Below are positions 1 through 7,729 of a stretch of 64,000 nucleotides of DNA, piece by piece. Numbering within the stretch: position 1 is the stretch's first letter; each line of letters opens with the position of its first letter. The DNA is from Pseudomonas sp. PSE14 (lineage in GTDB: Bacteria; Pseudomonadota; Gammaproteobacteria; Pseudomonadales; Pseudomonadaceae): contig NZ_CP115669.1 of assembly GCF_029203285.1 (NCBI RefSeq), positions 1,984,001-2,048,000 on the forward strand. Direction: 5' to 3'. The notes under the pieces are model-generated. The model was not told the DNA's origin. It did not search any database and saw nothing but the letters and a program-made list of their open reading frames with translations. Both the position numbers and the translations under genes were made by a program.

Positions 1-103
1 TCTGTTCGACCTCGCGGAAGCTCGCCACGGCGGCCAGCATGGCCTCGCGGTTGCGGGCGAAGTCTTCGCCCTGGGCGTCGATTTCCGACTGGATCACCGG
101 CAT
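1..103 (-). CDS. atuC: AtuC-like acyl-CoA carboxylase beta subunit, N-terminal fragment
   Basis: Only the first 34 codons are inside the window; the gene continues beyond base 1. The ATG lies three bases beyond the stop of atuB on the same strand, so the two are translationally close in one operon. The visible peptide begins MPVIQSEID and contains the NREAMLAAV stretch typical of the N terminus of biotin-dependent acyl-CoA carboxyltransferase subunits. In the atu pathway this subunit with AtuF forms geranyl-CoA carboxylase, used to degrade citronellol and geraniol. The assignment rests mainly on position after atuA and atuB; from the fragment alone it could be another methylcrotonyl-CoA-type carboxylase. 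Confidence 0.75.
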   Translation of the reverse strand, partial: MPVIQSEIDAQGEDFARNREAMLAAVASFREVEQ

Positions 104-106
104 GGC

Positions 107-982
107 TTACTCCTGATCCTTCAAGACATCGGGTAGATAGGCGCGGTGGAAACCGTTGTAGGAGCGACTTTGTCCCGGCTTCGCCTTGGACAGCGGGAAG
201 GCGCGGCTGCCCTGGCTGGCGGCGCCGTCGATGCGAATGGTGTTGCCGCTGATGAAGGCCGCGCCGGGGGAGAGCAGAAAGACGATGGCGGCGGCGACTT
301 CCGATTCGGTGCCGATACGCTTGAGCGGCACGTGCTCGCGCAGGGTCGGGATCACCGCCTTGAACGCGCCTTCGTAGGTGTCCATGCCGCTGGAGGCGAT
401 CCAGCCCGGCGCCACGGCGTTGACCCGCACCCCGGCGTGGCCCCACTCGATGGCGGCGGTCTTGGTGAAGTTCTCCATGCCGGCGCGTGCCGCGCCCGAG
501 TGGCCCATGCCGGGCATGCCGCCCCACATGTCGGCGAGCATGTTGACGATGCTGCCACCGGTCTTGCTCAGGCTCTGGTTGAACACTTCGCGGGCCATCA
601 GGAAGCCGCCCACCAGGTTGGTGCGCACCACGGCCTCGAAGCCTTTCAGGTTGATCGATGCCAGCGGCGCGGGGTACTGGCCGCCGGCGTTGTTGACCAG
701 GTGGTGGATCGGTCCGCGCTCGGCGATGACCTGCGCCACCAGCGCCTTCACCGCTTCCTCGTCGCGGATGTCGCAGCTGTGCCAGCTGGCGCTGCCGCCG
801 TCCTCGATGATTTCGCCGGCGGTCTTCTCCAGCTTTTCCGCCTTGCGCCCGACCAGCACCACGTGGGCGCCGAGGGCCGCCAGCTCATGGGCGGTGCAAC
901 GGCCGATACCGCTGCCGCCGCCGGTGACGATGATGGTCTGGCCGTTGAACAGGCCGGGTTTGAAGATCGAGTCGTAGCTCAT
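107..982 (-). CDS. atuB: AtuB, short-chain dehydrogenase/reductase of the acyclic terpene pathway
   Basis: A 291-residue SDR protein. The N-terminal cofactor motif TGGGSGIG and the LVNNAGG motif are intact. The usual catalytic YxxxK is replaced: the sequence reads GHSGAARAGM, so Tyr becomes His and Lys becomes Arg. The same HSGAARAG pattern is known from peroxisomal trans-2-enoyl-CoA reductase-like SDRs, so this is probably a subfamily trait and not damage. The start at 982 was preferred over an in-frame ATG at 1003 because an AGGA ribosome-binding site sits about ten bases upstream. It lies between atuA and atuC; a role in oxidising or reducing citronellyl/geranyl intermediates is inferred from the operon, and the exact reaction is uncertain. 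Confidence 0.85.
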   Translation of the reverse strand: MSYDSIFKPGLFNGQTIIVTGGGSGIGRCTAHELAALGAHVVLVGRKAEKLEKTAGEIIEDGGSASWHSCDIRDEEAVKALVAQVIAERGPIHHLVNNAGGQYPAPLASINLKGFEAVVRTNLVGGFLMAREVFNQSLSKTGGSIVNMLADMWGGMPGMGHSGAARAGMENFTKTAAIEWGHAGVRVNAVAPGWIASSGMDTYEGAFKAVIPTLREHVPLKRIGTESEVAAAIVFLLSPGAAFISGNTIRIDGAASQGSRAFPLSKAKPGQSRSYNGFHRAYLPDVLKDQE

Positions 983-1045
983 TGTTGTTTTCGTCCTGCT
1001 CAATCGTTCTTTGTGCGTTTTGAGGAATTCCTGTGCCAGCGATTT

Positions 1046-1161
1046 CCCCTCACCCCAGCCCTCTCCCCTAGGAGAGGGGGCCGTCCGTGCCGGCTAACGC
1101 CATGGTTTCATCCTGCACCAGACAGTCCCCTCTCCCTCTGGGAGAGGGTTAGGGTGAGGGT
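1046..1161. repeat. Large imperfect inverted repeat between atuA and atuB
   Basis: Two arms of roughly 22 bases face each other: CCCTCACCCCAGCCCTCTCC on the left and the complementary GGGAGAGGGTTAGGGTGAGG on the right, with inner sub-hairpins. The element nearly fills the atuA-atuB gap (983-1148) and its right edge overlaps the last codons of atuA. This arm sequence is a common dispersed intergenic repeat in pseudomonads. In an operon it could stabilise or process mRNA or cause polarity. Confidence 0.75.
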
Positions 1162-2954
1162 GGAGCGCTCAGTTCATCGGCGATGTGCTGCGGCACCGCC
1201 ACCGGGAATTCCAGCAACTGCTGGGCGAAGGCCTTGCCCTGCGGGTCGATGCGCAGGCTGGCGACACCGCCGCCGCCCAGGGCGTTTTCCAGCAGGAAGT
1301 TGAGGCTGTGAGTACCCGGCAGGTGCCAGCGGCTGACGCGGCCAGTCTGTTCGTCCAGCATGTGCTGCATCCACTCGGCCACCGCGCCTTCGCTCAGCGC
1401 CTCGGCGATCCACGGCAGGTATTCGGGCTTGCGCGCCATGACGCCGATGTTGCTGTGGTTGCCCTTGTCGCCGGAGCGCGCCACGGCCAGTTTCACCAGT
1501 GGTACGCTGGCCTGGGCGGGGCCTTTCGCTGCGGCAACCGGCAAGTCGTCGCCCAGCGCCGCCGGGTCGAAACCATCGATCTGCGGCAGGGACACCGGCT
1601 GGCGCTGGCCGTCGATCTCCACGGCCAGTTCGCAGGCGTCCTTGTCGATCAGGAAGGAGAACAGGCGGATCACCGGGTACACGGTCGGGCGTCCGCCGAC
1701 GATGCCGGTCAGCCCCGGCGCCATGCCGGTGGCGGCCTGGGCGATCTCGCGGGAGAACAGTGCCAGCGCCTCCTTGCGGCTGTGGCGCACGGCGAGCTTC
1801 ACCACGATTTCGCGGCTGTCGCCCCGGCGCCCGTGGGGGCCGTAGGTGGCTTCGCTGCCGAGCAGTTCGACACTCACCTCGCGGTACGGGCCCCAGCCGC
1901 GTTCCATGAGGATTTCCTCGGTCTTGGCGATGATCGCCTGGCTGACCCGTTCGGCCTTCTTCACCGCGTCGATGCCGGCGATCAGGCAACTGGCGGTGCA
2001 GCGGAAGCCGTCCGGGTAGGTGGCGCTGACCTTGTATTGCCCGGTCGGCGGCAGGCCGCGCGCGCCGCTGACGGCCACGCTGTTGTCGCCGACCTGGGCG
2101 AGCTGGACCTGGGTGAAGTCGCAGACCACGTCGGGCAGCAGGTAGGCGCGCGGGTCGCCGATCTCGTAGAGCATCTGCTCACCCACCGACAGCGGCGTTA
2201 CCAGCCCGCCGGTGTTCTGCGGCTTGGTCACCACGAAGTCGCCGTCGGCCTGTACCTCGACGATGGGGAAACCGATGTGCTCGTAGTCCGGCACACTTTC
2301 CCAGTCGGTGAAGTTGCCACCGGTGCATTGCGCGCCGCATTCGATGATGTGCCCGGCCAGTGCGGCCTGGGCCAGCTTGTCGTAGTCGTTCCAGGCCCAG
2401 CCGAATTCATGGACGAGGGCGGCGCTGACCACCGCGCTATCCACCACGCGGCCGGTGATGACGATATCGGCGCCGGCCTTCAGCGCTGCGACGATGCCGG
2501 GCGCGCCGAGGTAGGCGTTGACCGACACGCACATCGGCGGCAGCGGGGCGTCACTGAACATCTCGCGGATGCCGGCCTTGGCCAGTTCGCCCAGGCGCGG
2601 TTGCAGGTTGTCGCCGTGTACGACGGCGATCTTCAGCGCCACGCCGGCCTTCTCGCAGGCAGCGGCCAGGGCGCTGGCGCAGGCTTGCGGGTTCACCCCG
2701 CCGGCGTTGCTGATCACGCGGATCTTTTTCGCCGCGATGTCGCCGAGCAGCGGTGTCATCACTTCGACGAAGTCGGTGGCGTAGCCTGCCTCGGGATTCT
2801 TCAGGCGCGCGCCGGCCATGATCGACAGGGTGATCTCGGCCAGGTAGTCGAAGACTAGGTAATCCATCTGGGCACCGCGCACCAGCTGGGCGGCGGCGGT
2901 CGAGGTGTCGCCCCAGAAGGCGGAGGCGCAGCCGATACGTACGGTTCTAGTCAT
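1149..2954 (-). CDS. atuA: AtuA, acyclic terpene utilisation protein
   Basis: A 601-residue protein of the AtuA family (DUF1446 region through most of the protein, with a smaller C-terminal domain from about residue 475). The start ATG at 2954 gives [17 protein letters not shown]; a longer reading from 3065 would cover the operators and was rejected. It is the first gene of the atuABC operon and is divergent from atuR. In P. aeruginosa and P. citronellolis the cluster is required for growth on citronellol and geraniol, but the biochemical role of AtuA itself is not settled. The long conserved sequence and correct neighbours make the identification firm. Expression is probably repressed by AtuR through palindromes at 2991-3078. 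Confidence 0.92.
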   Translation of the reverse strand: MTRTVRIGCASAFWGDTSTAAAQLVRGAQMDYLVFDYLAEITLSIMAGARLKNPEAGYATDFVEVMTPLLGDIAAKKIRVISNAGGVNPQACASALAAACEKAGVALKIAVVHGDNLQPRLGELAKAGIREMFSDAPLPPMCVSVNAYLGAPGIVAALKAGADIVITGRVVDSAVVSAALVHEFGWAWNDYDKLAQAALAGHIIECGAQCTGGNFTDWESVPDYEHIGFPIVEVQADGDFVVTKPQNTGGLVTPLSVGEQMLYEIGDPRAYLLPDVVCDFTQVQLAQVGDNSVAVSGARGLPPTGQYKVSATYPDGFRCTASCLIAGIDAVKKAERVSQAIIAKTEEILMERGWGPYREVSVELLGSEATYGPHGRRGDSREIVVKLAVRHSRKEALALFSREIAQAATGMAPGLTGIVGGRPTVYPVIRLFSFLIDKDACELAVEIDGQRQPVSLPQIDGFDPAALGDDLPVAAAKGPAQASVPLVKLAVARSGDKGNHSNIGVMARKPEYLPWIAEALSEGAVAEWMQHMLDEQTGRVSRWHLPGTHSLNFLLENALGGGGVASLRIDPQGKAFAQQLLEFPVAVPQHIADELSAPPSP

Positions 2955-2990
2955 TGTTTTGCCCGTGACGTTGGGTGATGGAACGACATT

Positions 2991-3008
2991 ACCAAGCAAG
3001 CGCTTGGT
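2991..3008. promoter_or_regulatory. AtuR operator-like palindrome, site 1
   Basis: The sequence accaagcaagcgcttggt is an inverted repeat (ACCAAGC/GCTTGGT) about 40 bases before the atuA start. AtuR of P. aeruginosa is reported to bind two inverted repeats in the atuA-atuR intergenic region; this and the next site fit that description. Confidence 0.8.
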
Positions 3009-3060
3009 TGAAAAGAGTCGATTCGACGTCTCTTGTCGCCAGCAGCCCAACCATTGGATG

Positions 3061-3078
3061 GCCAAGCGCTTGCTTGGT
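3061..3078. promoter_or_regulatory. AtuR operator-like palindrome, site 2 (inverted copy of site 1)
   Basis: gccaagcgcttgcttggt is the reverse complement of site 1 with one base changed, placed 70 bases away start to start, about seven helical turns. It is the second of the two strong operator copies between atuA and atuR. Confidence 0.8.
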
Positions 3079-3110
3079 AGGCTTTCGCGGGCTTACATTT
3101 CGTCAAACAA

Positions 3111-3128
3111 CACAAGCACTTGCGTGGC
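3111..3128. promoter_or_regulatory. Possible third, degenerate AtuR site
   Basis: cacaagcacttgcgtggc matches site 2 at 13 of 18 positions and keeps the CAAG-CxCTTGC core. It lies 50 bases from site 2, on the atuR side, about 50 bases before the atuR start, where it could serve autorepression. Inferred from sequence similarity only. Confidence 0.4.
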
Positions 3129-3178
3129 GTTCCCATGAATCGCCGCGAACAGATGAGCCGGATGGGGAGACAGACAGC

Positions 3179-3799
3179 GTGGATGACCGCAAAGCCCGCG
3201 AAGTGATGCTGGAGCTGGTCGGGACCGGGCAGATCACCGACCCGGAGAGCGCCCGCGGCAAGCTGCTGCAGACCGCCGCGCACCTGTTCCGCAGCAAGGG
3301 CTACGAGCGCACCACGGTGCGCGACCTGGCCAGTGCCGTGGGTATCCAGTCCGGCAGCATCTTCCATCATTTCAAGAGCAAGGATGAGATCCTGCGTTCG
3401 GTGATGGAGGAAACCATCCTCTACAACACCGCCCTGATGCGTGCCGCCCTGGCCGACGCCACCACCCTGCGTGAGCGGCTGCTGGCGCTGATCCGCTGCG
3501 AATTGCAGTCGATCACTGGTGGTACGGGGGAGGCGATGGCGGTGCTGGTCTACGAATGGCGTTCGCTGTCGGAAGAGGGCCAGGCCTACATCCTCAGCTT
3601 GCGCGACATCTACGAGCAGATGTGGCTGGAAGTGCTGGAAGAAGCGCGTGTGGCGGGCTACAGCCAGGGTGATCCGTTCATCCTGCGGCGCTTCCTGACC
3701 GGCGCGCTGTCCTGGTCCATCACCTGGTTCCGTCCCGACGGTAGCCTGACGTTGGATGAGCTGGCCGAGCAGGCGCTGTTGCTGGTGATGCGCGAATAG
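3179..3799 (+). CDS. atuR: AtuR, TetR-family repressor of the atu cluster
   Basis: A 206-residue TetR-type regulator. The N-terminal helix-turn-helix reads TTVRDLASAVGIQSGSIFHHF, the canonical TetR recognition region around residues 40-60, followed by an all-helical ligand domain. A GTG start at 3179 was chosen because a GGGGAG ribosome-binding site lies about nine bases upstream and because longer readings run into the operators. It is transcribed away from atuA; the shared intergenic region carries two strong and one weak palindrome. By analogy with P. aeruginosa, AtuR releases DNA when terpenoid acyl-CoA intermediates accumulate; the inducer cannot be read from sequence. Confidence 0.88.
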   Translation: MDDRKAREVMLELVGTGQITDPESARGKLLQTAAHLFRSKGYERTTVRDLASAVGIQSGSIFHHFKSKDEILRSVMEETILYNTALMRAALADATTLRERLLALIRCELQSITGGTGEAMAVLVYEWRSLSEEGQAYILSLRDIYEQMWLEVLEEARVAGYSQGDPFILRRFLTGALSWSITWFRPDGSLTLDELAEQALLLVMRE

Positions 3800-3807
3800 G
3801 TTCCTGG

Positions 3808-3876
3808 TGTGGGAGCGAGCTTGCTCGCGAACCAACTCCGCTGCGGGGCTGGTTCGCGAGCGAGCTCGCTCCTACG
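3808..3876. repeat. REP-type inverted repeat pair, family A copy 1
   Basis: Head-to-head copies of GGGAGCGAGCTTGCTCGCGAA and its inverse CGCGAGCGAGCTCGCTCC around a GC-rich loop, ending in CCTAC. The element sits between the convergent ends of atuR and the CPBP gene. The same family recurs near 7046, 48681 and 54083. Confidence 0.85.
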
Positions 3877-3896
3877 AACAGCGGTCCGGTGCGGGC

Positions 3897-4661
3897 TCAG
3901 AGAATCCGCAACGGATAGCTGAACAGCAGCAGGTGCAGGCTGTTCACCGCCGCATGCAGCAGCACCGCCACCAGCAGGCGGCCGCTGAAGTGGAAGGCCA
4001 GGCCGTAACCCAGCCCCGCGATGCCCGCGACCACCGCGAACAACGGGTTGATCGGCCAGTGCACCAGGCCGAAGAGAATGCTCGCGGCTGCCACGCCGAA
4101 GAGTGCGCCGAAGCGCCGCACCAGTTCGCTCTGCAGCAGGCCACGGAAGAAGGCCTCCTCGGTGAGCGAGATCACGCAGACGTTGACCAGCATCCACAGC
4201 CAGAAGCCCGGCGGCCATTTCGGATTCCACACCACCAGCCCGCCGGCCACGGCCACCAGCGGCACGGCGAATAGGGTGGTGACGATGGCGATGGCGGCGA
4301 AGTCCGGCGAGGGCTTTTGCTCCGGATCCGACGTGCGGCGCAGCCACCAGGCGAGCAGGGTGATGCCCACCAGGGCCTTGTCCCAGGACAGGCGCAGGGC
4401 ATAGACAGGGGCGTCGGGACTGAGCTGGCGAACCGGCCAGAGCGTCCATGAGGTCGTGCCGGGCAACAGGTGCGCGGCCAGCGCGACGCTGATCACCAGG
4501 CATGGCAGCCACCAGAGCAGGCGAGGCATGAAACGCTCGCCGTAGAGTGTCCAGGCGACGTAGATGGCGCCGATCAGCAACCCTACCGGCTGGACATAGC
4601 CCAGTGCGAATCCGCAGAGCAACAACACGGCGGGTGCCAGCGGCAGGAGCTTCCTGAGCAT
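3897..4661 (-). CDS. CPBP-family intramembrane metalloprotease
   Basis: A 254-residue polytopic membrane protein with about seven hydrophobic segments. The C-terminal half has the Abi/CPBP signature: EEAFFRG near residue 170, then FGLVHW and a late LLHAAVNS, supplying the Glu-Glu-x-x-x-Arg and two His expected for a glutamic-type intramembrane protease. The start at 4661 has a strong GGAGGAAAGA ribosome-binding site; an upstream in-frame ATG at 4727 lacks one. Bacterial family members are linked to immunity to self-made peptides or to unknown membrane proteolysis; no substrate gene is nearby, so the target is unknown. Confidence 0.85.
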   Translation of the reverse strand: MLRKLLPLAPAVLLLCGFALGYVQPVGLLIGAIYVAWTLYGERFMPRLLWWLPCLVISVALAAHLLPGTTSWTLWPVRQLSPDAPVYALRLSWDKALVGITLLAWWLRRTSDPEQKPSPDFAAIAIVTTLFAVPLVAVAGGLVVWNPKWPPGFWLWMLVNVCVISLTEEAFFRGLLQSELVRRFGALFGVAAASILFGLVHWPINPLFAVVAGIAGLGYGLAFHFSGRLLVAVLLHAAVNSLHLLLFSYPLRIL

Positions 4662-4761
4662 TCTTTCCTCCATCCAGGAGGCGCAGTCTAGGCAATTTCC
4701 ACTACTGCTGGCCATCGTTGACGTCAATTTTTGGCTGATCGGTCAGCCACTTGCAGAACAT

Positions 4762-4932
4762 TCAACGTTTGTCTTCGGCGTCCTTGGCGTCCATTTCGGC
4801 GTTGCGTTCATGGATACGGCGCAGTTGCTCCTCGGTGAGCGGAAGCTTCTTCGCCGTATCGCGCAGCATCAGCAACGCCCCGACAATCGAGCCCAGGGCA
4901 AGGGCGATGATCAACCAGGCATACCAGGGCAT
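4762..4932 (-). CDS. DUF2897-family small membrane protein
   Basis: A 56-residue protein with one N-terminal transmembrane helix (WYAWLIIALALGSIVGALL) followed by a charged helical tail rich in Glu, Lys and Arg. Size, topology and the MPWYAWLII opening resemble the DUF2897 family of gammaproteobacterial small membrane proteins. It lies about 100 bases upstream of the CPBP gene on the same strand and 78 bases downstream of the YeeE-like gene. Function is unknown. It was found by translating the gap. Confidence 0.7.
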   Translation of the reverse strand: MPWYAWLIIALALGSIVGALLMLRDTAKKLPLTEEQLRRIHERNAEMDAKDAEDKR

Positions 4933-5010
4933 GATCCCGTCTCCGACAGTGTTTGTAGCCTCTAACGATACGCTGGCGGGGCGGTTCGCGCAGGTCTTTG
5001 TGGCTGGGGC

Positions 5011-5949
5011 TTATTTCATCCACTGCGTCAGCCGGAGCGTGAACAGGATGCTCAGGCACATGCAGACGAAGGCCAGCCAGGCGTTCGGCCACAGCAGCGG
5101 CATGCCGAACAGGATCAGGCTGTCGTTGCCGCCAGGCACCAGACTCGCGCCGGTGCCCATCAGGGCGCCACCGGTCAGGCAGCGGGCAAGATCCGTGGCG
5201 CGGGGCCAGCGATGCTGCCAGCTTCCGGAAAGCCAGCCGCCGAGCAGGGCGCCGGCGAACAGCGCGGGGAGCAGCAGGCCGCGGACGCCCAGGTGCATGA
5301 AGCGTCCGCTGGCCAGCTCGCTGAGCACATCGGTGTAGCTCCAGGCGCCGACCACGCAGAACAGCCCGAGGAAGCACAATGCGATGACCAGGGTTGCCAG
5401 ATGCGCGGAGCGTGGCGCGACGCCCGTGCGCCATGCGCCGCGAACTATCCAGCTGCCGCGCAGCGCCAGGGGCAACAGCACCAGCGCTGGCAGGGCGGGC
5501 GGCAGGTTCTGCAGCCAGGTGGGCAGGGCCATGGGCATTTCCGCCGCCGTCGCACCCCAATAGCGGGCGAGCACGCAGCCGCCGAGGAACCCCAGCGGCG
5601 TGCCGAACCAAGCCCACTGGCCGGAGCCGAGCCGGGCGACGGTGCCGAACACGCACCCGCCGTTGACCAGTGCGCCCACGCCCAGCAGCACGCCACCGGT
5701 GACGGCTCCCCAGTGCAGGTCGAACCCCATGGGGACGTTCGGCAGAAGACCGAGCGCGCGCAAGGCGATCAGCCCGGCCATGACCCACAGCGTGGCCTCC
5801 AGCAATGCGGCGAAACGAGTCCAGCGCCGATGCTGCAGGGCTTCCTCGATGGCGGCGACCAGGCAGGTGCCGCCGCGCTGGATGGCGAACCCCATGAGCA
5901 ATGCCAGCGCCAGGCTGGCGAGCAGGATCGGCATCACATTGACTCCCAT
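5011..5949 (-). CDS. YeeE/YedE-family sulfur-compound transporter-like membrane protein
   Basis: A 312-residue protein with about nine to ten transmembrane segments. Two pseudo-repeated motifs fit the YeeE/YedE (DUF395) fold: GFAIQRGGTCLVAA near the N terminus and GALVNGGCVFGTVARLGSG in the middle, each with a Cys in a Gly-rich loop, plus SLVPGGNDSLILFGMP near the C terminus. In characterised members the conserved cysteines pass thiosulfate through the membrane. The start at 5949 follows a GGAGG ribosome-binding site. No TsuB/TusA-type partner is adjacent, so the substrate is inferred from family only. Confidence 0.82.
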   Translation of the reverse strand: MGVNVMPILLASLALALLMGFAIQRGGTCLVAAIEEALQHRRWTRFAALLEATLWVMAGLIALRALGLLPNVPMGFDLHWGAVTGGVLLGVGALVNGGCVFGTVARLGSGQWAWFGTPLGFLGGCVLARYWGATAAEMPMALPTWLQNLPPALPALVLLPLALRGSWIVRGAWRTGVAPRSAHLATLVIALCFLGLFCVVGAWSYTDVLSELASGRFMHLGVRGLLLPALFAGALLGGWLSGSWQHRWPRATDLARCLTGGALMGTGASLVPGGNDSLILFGMPLLWPNAWLAFVCMCLSILFTLRLTQWMK

Positions 5950-6021
5950 CGAGGTCGTCCCTCCAGGCAGTAGACGCGGCCCTGGGTCCATTGTTACGCC
6001 GCAATGAAGCCCCGATGAAAA

Positions 6022-6192
6022 TTGGGTTGGCCGGGACGGCTGTCACAGGGGGCAGTCTGCCGCCATTACGACCTGCTGATCTGGGCCGATTCGCACAAGG
6101 TGCTGCAGTACCTGCGCGAAGAGTGCGAGTGGGAGAAGGTCGGCGGCCTGCTCAGCATGCTCGGCCGCCTGCGCGAACGCCTGAGCGCCTGA
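6022..6192 (+). pseudogene. Possible small gene or C-terminal gene remnant upstream of pyrF
   Basis: An open frame ends at the TGA of 6190-6192. Its last 43 codons, from about 6061, read like a real protein end: RHYDLLIWADSHKV, then LREECEWEKVGGLLSM and a Leu/Arg-rich amphipathic helix. The frame is closed upstream by a TGA at 6016 and has only a TTG at 6022 without a ribosome-binding site as start. It could be the surviving 3' part of a decayed gene, or a short gene with an unusual start. I recognise no family. Confidence 0.3.
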
Positions 6193-6283
6193 GACCCGGA
6201 GCAATCCTGCCGGGCGGGCTACGGAAGTCGGCGCGTTTCTGCGACAATACGCGCCGATTTTTTCGCAACCTCCGAGAGAGCCC

Positions 6284-6982
6284 ATGTCCGCCTGCCAGTC
6301 TCCGATCATCGTCGCCCTGGATTTCCCCACCCGCGAAGCCGCACTGGCGCTGGCTGACCAGCTCGACCCGAAGCTGTGCCGGGTGAAGGTGGGCAAGGAG
6401 CTGTTCACCAGCTGCGCCGCCGGTATCGTCGAGACCCTCAACAGCCGCGGCTTCGAAGTCTTCCTCGACCTGAAATTCCACGACATCCCCAACACCACCG
6501 CGATGGCCGTGCGCGCGGCCGCTGAAATGGGCGTGTGGATGGTCAACGTGCATTGCTCCGGCGGCCTGCGCATGATGAGTGCCTGCCGTGAAACCCTCGA
6601 AGCCTTCAATGGCCCCAAGCCGCTGCTGATCGGCGTGACCGTGCTGACCAGCATGGAGCGCGAGGACCTGGCCGGCATCGGTCTGGACGTCGAGCCCCAG
6701 GAGCAGGTGCTGCGCCTGGCCGCCCTGGCGCAGAAGGCCGGCATGGACGGCCTGGTCTGCTCGGCCCAGGAAGCTCCGGCGCTGAAAGCCGCGCATCCGT
6801 TGCTGCAACTGGTCACCCCTGGCATCCGTCCGGCCGGCAGCGCCCAGGACGACCAGCGCCGCATCCTCACCCCGCGCCAGGCGCTGGACAACGGCTCCGA
6901 CTACCTGGTGATCGGCCGCCCGATCAGCCAGGCCGCCGACCCGGCCAAGGCGCTGCAAGACATCGTCGCCAGCCTGGCCTGA
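6284..6982 (+). CDS. pyrF: Orotidine 5'-phosphate decarboxylase
   Basis: A 232-residue enzyme that decarboxylates OMP to UMP, the last step of de novo pyrimidine synthesis. The active-site stretch [11 protein letters not shown] (about residues 60-70) carries the Asp-Lys-Asp charge network; an early LDFPT and the late GIRPAG and YLVIGRPI phosphate-binding elements are also present. Length is typical for the gammaproteobacterial form. The ATG at 6284 follows GAGAG. It is monocistronic here, with its own intrinsic terminator at 7014. Confidence 0.97.
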   Translation: MSACQSPIIVALDFPTREAALALADQLDPKLCRVKVGKELFTSCAAGIVETLNSRGFEVFLDLKFHDIPNTTAMAVRAAAEMGVWMVNVHCSGGLRMMSACRETLEAFNGPKPLLIGVTVLTSMEREDLAGIGLDVEPQEQVLRLAALAQKAGMDGLVCSAQEAPALKAAHPLLQLVTPGIRPAGSAQDDQRRILTPRQALDNGSDYLVIGRPISQAADPAKALQDIVASLA

Positions 6983-7013
6983 GTGCCTTCTCCGTAAAGT
7001 CGCCAGACACGAA

Positions 7014-7042
7014 AAAGCCCGCTTGATGCGGGCTTCTTTCTT
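7014..7042 (+). terminator. Intrinsic terminator after pyrF
   Basis: AAAGCCCGC-TTGAT-GCGGGCTTCTTTCTTTT: an eight-base GC stem followed by a T-rich run, 30 bases past the pyrF stop. Confidence 0.85.
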
Positions 7043-7045
7043 TTC

Positions 7046-7125
7046 TGTAGGAGCGAGCTTGCTCGCGAACGGATTTCCCGGCGGCTGATGTGTTGGGCGG
7101 TTCGCGAGCAAGCTCGCTCCTACAA
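7046..7125. repeat. REP-type inverted repeat pair, family A copy 2
   Basis: TGTAGGAGCGAGCTTGCTCG and the inverse CGAGCAAGCTCGCTCCTACA flank a 37-base spacer, between the pyrF terminator and the 3' end of the PACE gene. Same family as 3808, 48681 and 54083. Confidence 0.9.
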
Positions 7126-7134
7126 CAACGGCAG

Positions 7135-7581
7135 TCAGCCGTTGGCCTGTGCCACTTCCGTCCGGCCTACCCAGCGCTCGCGCACCACGTCATAGGTCCA
7201 GTTGAAGACGATGGCGTAGGGCAGGAAGAACAGGATCAGGCCGATATCCAGGATGAAGGCCTCCAGCAGGCTCACCGACAGCCACCAGGCGGCCAGCGGC
7301 ACCAGCAGGAAGATCAGCCCCAGTTCGAACAGCGAGGCGTGCAGCACGCGCACCGGCAGGGTGCGGGTGAAGCCCATGCGCTGCTGGGCGCGGTCGAAGC
7401 CGGCGTTGAACAGCATGTTCCACAGGGTGGCGATGGCCGAGAACATCAGGGTCATGGCGCCCATGTGGCCCAGGGGGCGATCCATCAGCCAGGCCAGGAC
7501 CGGCGCGCAGATGGCGACCGCCAGCAGTTCGAAAAGCACGGCATGGAACAGCCGCTCTTTAAGGGTTTTGTTCGGGCTCAT
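7135..7581 (-). CDS. PACE-family multidrug/biocide efflux transporter
   Basis: A 148-residue inner-membrane protein with four transmembrane helices arranged as two tandem bacterial-transmembrane-pair units. The PACE signature motifs are present twice: RLFHAVLFE (residues 10-18) and RVLHASLFE, each the RxxHxxxFE form, and WNMLFNAGFD and IVFNWTYD at the ends of helices 2 and 4. Characterised members (AceI type) export biocides or short-chain diamines using the proton gradient; the conserved Glu in helix 1 is needed for transport. It is divergent from a LysR gene, which is the usual regulator arrangement for this family. The substrate cannot be deduced. Confidence 0.92.
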   Translation of the reverse strand: MSPNKTLKERLFHAVLFELLAVAICAPVLAWLMDRPLGHMGAMTLMFSAIATLWNMLFNAGFDRAQQRMGFTRTLPVRVLHASLFELGLIFLLVPLAAWWLSVSLLEAFILDIGLILFFLPYAIVFNWTYDVVRERWVGRTEVAQANG

Positions 7582-7666
7582 GGGATTCTCCAGTAAACGA
7601 TTCTCTCGTCTCTCAATAAGGGGGAGGCCGAGAGGGCCGACTCCGTCGGTCCGGCGCTATTATCAT

Positions 7667-7676
7667 CGGTCGACCG
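7667..7676. promoter_or_regulatory. Short palindrome in the PACE-LysR intergenic region
   Basis: CGGTCGACCG is a perfect 10-base palindrome about 30 bases from the stronger 17-base palindrome at 7698. Together they could be the two half-sites of a LysR activator, but a 10-mer of this base composition can arise by chance. Confidence 0.3.
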
Positions 7677-7697
7677 GCTGGATATAAGTTGGATAAC

Positions 7698-7714
7698 ATC
7701 GGTTAAACCGATGG
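7698..7714. promoter_or_regulatory. Perfect palindrome before the LysR gene (operator candidate)
   Basis: CATCGGTT-A-AACCGATG: eight-base arms with a one-base centre, 15 bases before the LysR start and about 120 before the PACE start. Placement fits an autoregulatory recognition site of the divergent LysR protein. Confidence 0.55.
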
Positions 7715-7729
7715 AAGAGGGCGCCACCG

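Noticed and set aside
157..178. REP-like half (TTGTAGGAGCGACTTTGTC) near the atuB 3' end
   Set aside because: It lies in the reading frame of atuB, has no inverted partner within 100 bases, and the match to the REP arm covers only part of it.
146..1303. A 385-codon plus-strand frame opposite atuB
   Set aside because: Antisense shadow of a GC-rich gene with Ala/Gly/Arg-rich composition and no start signal.
4808..6046. A 412-codon minus-strand frame over the YeeE-like gene
   Set aside because: Out of frame with the membrane protein; Arg/Ala-rich shadow without hydrophobic helices.
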